From: Candidatus Epulonipiscium viviparus
GTDB lineage: Bacteria; Bacillota; Clostridia; Lachnospirales; Cellulosilyticaceae
Assembly: GCF_030708075.1 (NCBI RefSeq)
Contig: NZ_CP117982.1
Span: 3,216,672-3,280,671, forward strand
Length of the DNA: 64,000 bases
Direction of reading: 5' to 3'
Shown here: piece by piece, positions 62,601-64,000 of the stretch
Numbering within the stretch: position 1 is the first letter of the stretch
Layout: each line of letters starts with the position of its first letter
Translations under genes and position numbers: made by a program
Notes under the pieces: generated by a model
What the model saw: only the letters and a program-made list of their open reading frames with translations
What the model was told of the DNA's origin: nothing
Database searches by the model: none

Positions 62601-63039
62601 AACCGAAGCAATCGCGGTGGTTCAACCTAGAGTAACAATTCTGGATGGGGTAGCGAAAACAGCGATCACCCTGCGCGATACCATCACAAAGCTTGGCCGA
62701 TTTATTTTGGGCAAAAACATAACCCCGAGTGTAATCGTAGAAACAGAGGCAGATGCCGTCACAGTCGAGCTTGATAGGGCAGACGTCCAGACATTGGCGA
62801 GCAGACCCGACGCATCGCTTTTGGTCAAGACAGACGCCGCCGCCGCGGTATTGGATCATGGCGACCTACTGGCGATGTTAGCAACAAGCGGAGACGCATA
62901 TACGCTAGTAGTAAAAGACAATGCGAGCGGCGAGACGACCGTGGAGATATTCTTCCACAACGACCGCGGGCAAAAAATAAGGATACCAGTAACCAAAACG
63001 TCAGCGACATTGACAAATGCACCTCGATATATGTACTAA
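44620..63039 (+). CDS. Third giant surface protein, main part: helical repeats, beta-sandwich supermodules, LRR
   Basis: An 18.4 kb frame with no interruption (6,139 codons), read only if the upstream frame changes are absent or bypassed; the nominal start has no ribosome binding site. From 44690 to about 49800 it has tandem FIVAR-like two-helix units of about 80-120 residues, with motifs such as GxxFVSxxDFNxLLAAI and FxxxIxxGT. From about 49830 to 61000, eleven supermodules each join a beta-sandwich (signature near VPxGTTKF) to a pair of helical units ending in a Trp motif (YYWA, IRW, LYW). At about 61018-61560 internalin-like leucine-rich repeats appear (LTYLNLSNNQL, LETLLLANNPLITDISPI). 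An Ig-like domain follows near 62180-62460, then a C-terminal domain of the kind often seen before SLH domains. No SLH or LPxTG follows. Probably a very long, stiff surface rod carrying a binding tip. Rejoined length would be about 6,850 residues. Confidence 0.82.
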   Translation: MQRNIAPKHLSNRRSLNSLTQADASDEFDTIIDDARTTLESAVDAFDDAVTRGKLREVLTLNDLIAILNIASAAIKNVLPLDNDASPSSIAKGTRFAPAQAVEDFKDVIDPIAEKVHSSRLSSSKITDYIFDLEIATAEFMAVVQVGMGAPVDTSVLLATIDKALNVKVGVYAITPNPSKDQISAGVVKASSAKDIHVDMLFVDLDVMEDLDHAIEIASEHAAAPYNITAVEDAIAELEDSIWEFEREIQSGEKEDLVETADLRHIIDSVATEMSHTIASDLYAYNIADTVNFMSLKDYNFVTSALGKAYEILAEAEYPSDPDLDIEEMIDEAIYTLENIYDEVNVKQGEIDVADIVDLIEEAMQIDVLVISDGQGESDVPPGVEAVNLNSWLTFSKALSAAQSALDAVLYPPNVEDEDDPALLEQTDIDVFATDLQTQLDDLNSGILEGAALSGDDIEDLLDDAYDLKDSLIGSNLAADKITKGQSFVSEDDFNSLLAAIAVAETVADDVRDNSISDNEHTAAVNALQSTITNIKTTQAEGTLQNSRQYQELIDAIASAYETLGNVEVYPDGTKEDDVAEGLKFISKTDKDWFTGEITTAEGIAKDSASEDDDLEDAKDDLDKTIRDFDRVIETGSNDTLPAITKTIADARTAMRGIQVTDYSKETSQIEYGIQYASQADVNSLLAAITKAEINEDVRDLEDAIDLFKSTIKTGTYINTDSLTSAIASAVTLLSDVAIFDDDTDVESVDRGHRFTTQSEKDDLLDAIDTAQNTSIDEPRDLDNTLEDLADAVNNFKDSIQVGVFVDTIAIKEKIDSAWNLSRSIAVNDNPQDDISASIFYVTSTDLGTLLSAIVDATTTANSSSSTADDLILAESALSSAMETFNQAVKHGKRSQELDAQPLIDEISRGRTLLRTTVESDDGSGVSKWHFYASNEDIADFSEALLKAEAAREKAKYESEITIAATEMREANDDFNDARSPGSEIIIPDAMANVLNIAKGLVAACADDLASLTPAKYILKTDDTAIEVPQGVQFVSMGAFNALETALLTADGIVGTSSALAEVEAGVAPLQLAINDFQSRIAVGIKITPIDTAALETAITNAEDAKFGIAVSTANKTAMEDGVQFVHPTALEALNFALARAMETLIDALTAPPSQQGILPALVQQRTTDLETATTTFADAIQTGSLADMSELRDKIDDAKRARLYKDGDLTNGKIHVFEKDPLFTDADPTSDVRGTDTVDEGVHYVSPSIAEKLDFAITQAESIAYPASGRSATSNQSDAYAITTENVDTAVDTDARVAQLRDKITTLETPIQSAAKAVAISDTPATEILDNAITEFNAAVKTGTATKADVDAELTESRGAIAKDNLVSTDRDPATLDSRLEIIDTAAFEHFKSFLEQFASFDDQPDDPFDVARALRDIPVEHDKFRLTITNGQIDTEPLRNLLDAVKIPYDDIDWSTDQLDTSKIIKILTVDDAQDVDENVKYISQDNADDAKVAIKDAEELLIDVALGKDLSAIVAVSTSGANVATTMAATETHRDLADVTVRLQTAQDLLSTPLTGSAKVGADSDTVAVDGATLKALVNFAKDESKDALILDLLAANVHMGVKYFVSDAESKLFKEALESAESFSDDAADPVDTAREIANLRDALQIIQTGAMKIPAYKENLVADVKEAQELLGAISTTANDLYWAESTAIDAFKAEIEQAELAINTAVSNEEMEAAVLALEDAIIAMTPHIRWNAAGHGLTIADVHSLAHYHVDEAIEDFEVETTDDGSEISVPIGTSAFSFVLLSDAAGTKTTVVPTSGILPIANIGSRSALDEALSNAAKETVTISVDTGGIDIKPVAVPSGAATAKSAYKISIPSVEALSGKKSFSIIISYKATDDGPAIARKWTFKIKETEASADAAQDRLDDAEAVIANAKVIGSDTGGAVKASEVATGIKFISPAAMIELRNAMKVIELGGDSKAEIKRLTKAIDAVKSGKKDGGTTINTDLEAAIAYAHELLDTSVPSANSGNEDLDGEDVTGNWFAAADRDAADETRLALYEAIGIANRKMYSGSGSLGTADLADTAGTDGNPEPNDVADVVDALVNATDEFVDLLFVDNKPVDLEELDVAVDILTSAGDPMPGATYKNDDDPAKVDVRDFITIGVPSGLDSMKLRLTPQTGVITIADGTGMTNTTLVSATQVGDATMIDASWDASTKNPYFTIKLSASANPAVNNYMRVNISSAATIGSLKEVLAHTEAALADIIIMEDSTPADYIIVGTNFMTVEEYIKASRAIVDAKEIIDAHTDDTDELDIPDEIDVLEALTTAVNEIQIGTGVAAGLDGDQTAEVTALKDLIAEAEALAYHSTVANSEVVDHDDEAEDLNKETIVDKYWVLKNPGTAADHFEVTTVKDFLEARAEANTIAYDANPFKTKTTVEEAKNKLTGEYNDYVDELYWEEDDDEVDYSIDLGAFVADGSIAATASVPDNIVTITDAFGATISDATATWGTDDGKITITVPAGTTKFNAKFTAMDTQTPTPEEALGIYVGYQIGDDGKEDMALSAIDVPIVISDLVNNEFSVTVYHDFNGAIEKASRSVPNKPTISKTYTVEVKEKEADLKVEDLEDRLEYVREIIKKPKPTFVILSDGVVAEDVHNDRQFISVTGWMELEAAINQAVKTLSSSPTDPADIKSAIQALSAAIEKVAAGEMVKPSTTITDAKYLEPIENALILAEATRKDDEEAKIGTATGDADYYWATEAAQQAFHEAIAVANTVIYTAENNPSNVEIEAAITNLADAQATFVKALHWDEGTPPTAMDEASLPFNEIKNDPTDSIKDFSAADTNNDIKTFDYEIIGTTNSFGPADLANPENSYALISETVHRITVPLGTKKFKINLKMNFTPDTTPAPDMNVRLSDNNNNPAGENYYAEYNLTSISGAPITPSATITDDPTYSITVGMPASGNPDERNGKFKMWVSHDLAPVPVLDADTGDVDPTKIEEAMIFEIIVDDTVSLEDVQKLIEEIEALMWNKSTSPAENILVVLPNTYTGSEKKPIEAANYSSAYNYIQAWDKITLTNTLREAKALDNTSSMGDIKESVEKLTAALATIVAGTNAADISTDTETTDIISKVDDAQAIIDQIIEVRAEIDGKNVGREVYWYVRDDTVAPNDLRADGNRTSTPSDAPLVREDGIDDSLQLLYMAMGALNNIIYSTDTLISSTDTVKTNFEGALDAFYEILFWNSNKGNVTSLDIVETPDNIKFTDKLGRKIPDISWERLQDRYSAIEESTITVPQGTSNFYVTLTPKEEVSFDPSTKDDFKFDTTDMTDPTTNILKNGDAYTIPIGSNTDFDGDDYFKIIMTHDFDNDAGEFSKMEDQLQFDIKLDASTDSDELKADLTARINYVEKIVTKSKDGLTDVEAVAPATGSVDVAPTSVPDGILYVTAGAQYNLDVQLQKAKHLNSSSATVPVDETHIEAFTNAIEEYVAATKEGTGIAASTDQGLIDLIEKCEKLRDSIAAVDATPPVTTITEDTSGKVVGTRYYVETAQKREFNTAIAQANAVVQAGGDVATAKTELELARRKIIDEIAWVKTSATPGSGPFTLDMIAITADATGTAADNFKNAAEYEITDIKEPVVDHDDTDTSTPANYTPTMTITVPVGTTTFFAKFEAKDLTASGIEIKLVDNGSGDIAPVPPYGSTANGEVTGSNGEVKAKISLDQSSSSNPAEFEIVLTHPNPSSGRPAIEKRIAVTVETETYPAADLDARFNDRLEYIRAMLTGEDSKGFYVLNNDENATDVSKDIRYIGVSDWMELEDLLNNYITPPPATGTVAELEDLTRLSEAIKVGKSNVSPSTGPALDAALNRTILLAQAVRKDPSDVTTAVTSEYWDDDDGAKLIALNEAIAAANTKRYTGNSLNIGDTVMKTLASAEADMIEQIRWGAPTSSYHLGVEQDITFHTENSIKDKLGAEMDDVIKIDAANPAITTSYDPTSGDLNYTVAYDVTIPYKATPGYSFDIGINPANFNDSATITPGPITGTGTGTAIEISEATNVVNPDPSASGGNLVFETLSGTSGTSKVTHKIPVTVTADTANLTLKFSKDTNDFTPPYGTTDANPAAITKKIVYNFKEAKISSVDSGALATLIDHAKTLMEKDDVSKENKLITISSAADTKDMDKDYNYVTVYERMDLAKALAEAEQEQTISGDFVVPGITEATAKRATQAYSDDILPIATNVPDAYKNLISAIKPITSGSHATAKVPDTGDELDLAKEVQTLLDSIVISPNSTGGTTSAGAVIGDNQYWVVYSDDGETEAGKNIGTGLDDNDHDDTIEHLYDALAEVNEVLYADGTASVDTDDITALTEAKKLVMGEIYWKHGGKKTTLDVANKDAEGTGPDYAATNPHVVFHSPAVTSNGLDAADRELKNFKWGRAQLTLADTTTTPASSDSDFDTSTIIIPAGTTKFDMTLELMPDVKLTKIEVSTGSPTLTTTPTITPTIPATGEVTISIGNAGTEITDESEFTVTLEPATGASNPNITNTLTFTIKTDDTPEMGDNMKALANDWINKSFYFTDPTPTPNTVKDDVYYATVTDLDNLKKAVKNYPTAVPPTATATTVSALTQAIEAYVAAVKKGTKTVGVITPNDEPIVIQTVELLKEIEKGTYSSSSLIEADVTALKAELAVVNQAYYTGNKPDYTALEKAYNDVAAEIGITITGITSITSALTDSTATAAPPTTATPIGLGTDMFTHTDDKVVTGTNHELTITLPEAFRNASAIYPLKVVLTTDADVTIGGTGVTAKTIAFTQDNAQEGVDVTLSETGTGSPPTPTVTRNVKVKIAYGDPVTGTGDPTLTAYTTAVETYVNKVLGLAAGTTLGDSLAGMTMTNIKVIDGETEDKVYKGTNFVNRSEDTIIRNAYDAADKTAGTADETKLNALLAALAPIKVGKGSSSIIVDDAATDAIDYGEKMLAIAADDAYEITSSSASAIDDLRKTIVTENTKIYTGTAVATNVQKAINEALVKFSKNVRWDGSATGTGGSGSASDGAKEAGLSAEIYNPGGVAAIAESTTVAPVAEMTATDGGALAIATGVGTVPIVNSQGATIFNAPVKLTKSYDGSDATTDAKYTGNAFAITLPNFFEASTSTEIYLQFAVDKSVTVKHGTIDTSINVTDSLTTTPDTATDTYYEAEITKPTSASEKTVFIKQSHPTTSSTSADPEIALTTKYTATVDTANNEAFLEIARKVLPISASSSAELANTFLTVTDTAAATLSDALAEITDDSSASATELAAVLDAMDTVETGTGTGTGSTTPALLPQVNKALEIAHKHGKDSSSGAKYWVDSGVKKTFMEAIATAVESTSASADVTALTTAQNTFLGQSKLKGGSELAFGITAVDNLKAVLNTAAGGHTLTTSLSSSTTTDGKPTIIFPSGADSLSFDINVEPGGVIELQNSTGSAGSATLSDSTITITNPVAGSEFELTISRDGISRTDIPITLKEATGTRSIYIPDVALADALAVAGVDVDEEGNASESDMLTLTSLDADGYGIVDLTGLESAKNLTYLNLSNNQLKDVDGARVTTPTLGRNINALAKLPKLETLLLANNPLITDISPIAGISNALKVLDLTGTTNISDGIATIGKFSNLTTLAVDAQMFVNEMDDMIEAIAAATTKSPEIKVIITSDTMSKEEKETLGEQITKTLDDAMADLGVATPEIVIPTDESDDENGDENNNETSDGDAVEMNGVIEYLGEPKYEFTEVNMNQLRYDFERMLVSAPPAESKDVNIEVAIVKDAKDEAKLDIAKSDENAYAVTKVNAITSVSKFTNRETIDWSAPHVLDIYTAQGEYIESAEIATLPRNEEGHKTEEFGNHGVMELYSRDLRESFYKEIEISVAPDTTAPVVEFVGMPKLTFDSESADSVAIGHYVRDNLKISDNTDFIDDTNITLYLSTAPVTNDNSINGVYKLNANVMDAAGNVTRIETVEIEITDDPSEVSILPADDYAWTTLIETAICGDAPLNGNGDAPLNENENKTQATTEAIAVVQPRVTILDGVAKTAITLRDTITKLGRFILGKNITPSVIVETEADAVTVELDRADVQTLASRPDASLLVKTDAAAAVLDHGDLLAMLATSGDAYTLVVKDNASGETTVEIFFHNDRGQKIRIPVTKTSATLTNAPRYMY
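49830..61010 (+). repeat. Eleven beta-sandwich plus helical-pair supermodules, about 1.0-1.3 kb each
   Basis: Supermodule starts, taken at the Trp-type motif before each beta-sandwich, are near 49830, 50920, 51925, 52975, 54270, 55310, 56355, 57650, 58650, 59595 and 60650. Each has a beta-rich part containing a VPxGTxxF-like strand (VPIGTSAF, VPAGTTKF, VPLGTKKF, VPQGTSNF, VPVGTTTF, IPAGTTKF), then two helical units, the second with a YYWxxxxAxxxF-type opening. The last supermodule lacks the helical pair and runs into the LRR part. Confidence 0.72.
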
Positions 63040-63052
63040 AGATGTATTTAGG

Positions 63053-63079
63053 GAGGCCCCTTCGAGGGTCTCTTTTTTT
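63053..63079 (+). terminator. Rho-independent terminator after the third giant gene
   Basis: GAGGCCC (63053-63059) pairs with GGGTCTC (63066-63072), including one G-U pair, around a six-base loop, followed by seven T. It confirms 63039 as the true end of that gene. Confidence 0.85.
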
Positions 63080-63120
63080 ATACAGAAATTTCCAGAACAA
63101 TTAACCCCGAATTTAAAGTT

Positions 63121-64000
63121 AGCGCGAAATCTACGCCAGCCAATACAAAATCTACGCCAGCCACTACAAAATCTACGTCAGCCAACATGAAATCTTCGAA
63201 CATGCGAAATCTACGAAGCTATGCGAAATCTTCGAAAGCCGATGCGAAATATACGAAAGCGATGCGAAATCTACGGCAGCCAATGCAAAATCTTCGGCAG
63301 CCAATGCGAAATCTTCGAGAGCCAATGCAAAATCTGAAATCTTCGAAAGCCAACGTGAAATCTTCGAAAGCCAATGCGAAATATACGGCAGCTGATGCAA
63401 AATCTACGAAAGCCAATGCGAAATATACGGCAGACGATGCGAAATCTACGGCAACCAATGCAAAATCTTCGAAAGCCAATGCAAAATCTTCGAAAGCCAA
63501 TGCAAAATCTTCGAAAGCCAATGCGAAATCTTCGAAAGCTGATGCAAAATCTACGGCAGCAAGTGAAATCTTCGAGAGCCGATGTGAAATCTTCGGCAGC
63601 CGATGCGACATCTTCGAGAGTCGATGCGAAATCTTCGAAGGCTGATGCGAAATCTACGGAAGCCAATGCGAAATCTTCGAGAGTCGATGCGAAATATACG
63701 GCAGCTGATGAGAAATCTACGGCAGTCGATGCGAAACCTTCGAGAGCCGATGCGAAATATACGAAAGCTGATGCGAAATATACGAAAGCTGATGCGAAAT
63801 ATACGAAAGCTGATGCGAAATATACGAAAGCTGATGCGAAATATACGAAAGCTGATGCGAAATATACGAAAGCTGATGCGAAATCTACGGCAGCAGATGC
63901 GAAATCTTCGAAGGCTGATGCGAAATCTACGGCAGTCGATGCGAAACCTTCGAGAGCCGATGCGAAATATACGACAGCCGATGCGAAATCTACGGCAGCC
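63121..64000. repeat. Array of about 42 copies of a 21-bp repeat, running off the right edge
   Basis: The unit is GATGCGAAATCTACGGCAGCC with a limited set of alternatives at fixed places: GAT/AAT, GCG/GCA, TCT/TAT, ACG/TCG, GCA/AAA/AGA, GCC/GCT. On the plus strand one frame reads heptads such as ADAKSTA, ANAKSSK and ADAKYTK; on the minus strand one frame reads FASAFED-like heptads. A run of six identical TATACGAAAGCT-type units lies near 63765-63885. A few units have indels (about 63200-63350 and near 63561) that shift the plus frame. No ribosome binding site or clear start precedes it. It follows the terminator of the giant gene directly. It could be the end of a gene beyond the window, a decayed gene, or a non-coding satellite. 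Confidence 0.85.

Noticed and set aside
63187-63645. 152-codon plus-strand frame in the 21-bp array as a stand-alone gene
   Set aside because: The ATG lacks a ribosome binding site and arises from a repeat variant, and the frame ends by an indel and not at a domain end; better described as part of the repeat array.
63121-64000. Possible CRISPR array
   Set aside because: Units are contiguous 21-bp repeats with no unique spacers, and no cas genes are present.

Overview
The window reads like a low-to-moderate GC Firmicute, most likely of the order Lachnospirales (Clostridia). The evidence is AGGAG-type ribosome binding sites, sigma-A style promoters, S-layer homology (SLH) anchoring, an ANTAR/glutamine-synthetase pair, and very large secreted Ig-like and FIVAR-like proteins. 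Resemblance to gut giants such as Epulopiscium-type bacteria is only a guess. No rRNA, tRNA, transposase, phage gene or CRISPR array was seen.

Layout. (1) 1-2323, minus strand: an operon of a degenerate glutamine-synthetase-like protein, an ANTAR-domain regulator and the start of pyrG (CTP synthase, running off the left edge). (2) 2667-16087, plus: a 13.4 kb reading unit for a secreted, SLH-anchored amylopullulanase. It has a signal peptide, an acidic tract, a CBM41, about 20 CBM48/AMPK-type starch-binding modules, a second CBM41, a pullulanase GH13, Big2 domains, a third CBM41, an alpha-amylase GH13, a Gly/Ser linker and SLH domains. It is split by three frame changes. (3) 16239-18119, minus: an intracellular isoamylase/GlgX-type GH13 debranching enzyme, convergent with the amylopullulanase. 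(4) 18378-about 21810: the wreck of a giant Ig-like surface protein gene, ending in a 16-bp tandem repeat. (5) 22735-39330: an intact 5,531-residue secreted protein made of about 45-50 Ig/cadherin-like modules. (6) 39551-41692: argD and argF. (7) 41786-42163, minus: a small three-helix membrane protein. (8) 42491-63039: a 20.5 kb unit for a third giant secreted protein (helical FIVAR-like repeats, then beta-sandwich plus helical-pair supermodules, then leucine-rich repeats). It has four frame changes in its first 2.2 kb and an uninterrupted 18.4 kb after them. (9) 63121-64000: an array of 21-bp repeats running off the right edge.

About 50 kb of the 64 kb is spent on three giant exported proteins. 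They share one N-terminal plan: a short signal peptide followed at once by a low-complexity tract rich in Asp/Glu and Phe/Tyr. Only the amylopullulanase has a recognisable wall anchor. The likely biology is surface starch capture and hydrolysis, with intracellular debranching of imported oligosaccharides by the GH13 enzyme next door. The two non-enzymatic giants look like surface fibres or coat proteins.

The frame changes cluster in repeats and in one 5' region, while 16.6 kb and 18.4 kb stretches stay open. Whether they are real inactivating mutations or local sequencing/assembly errors cannot be settled from the sequence alone. All family assignments here come from reading motifs, not from database searches.
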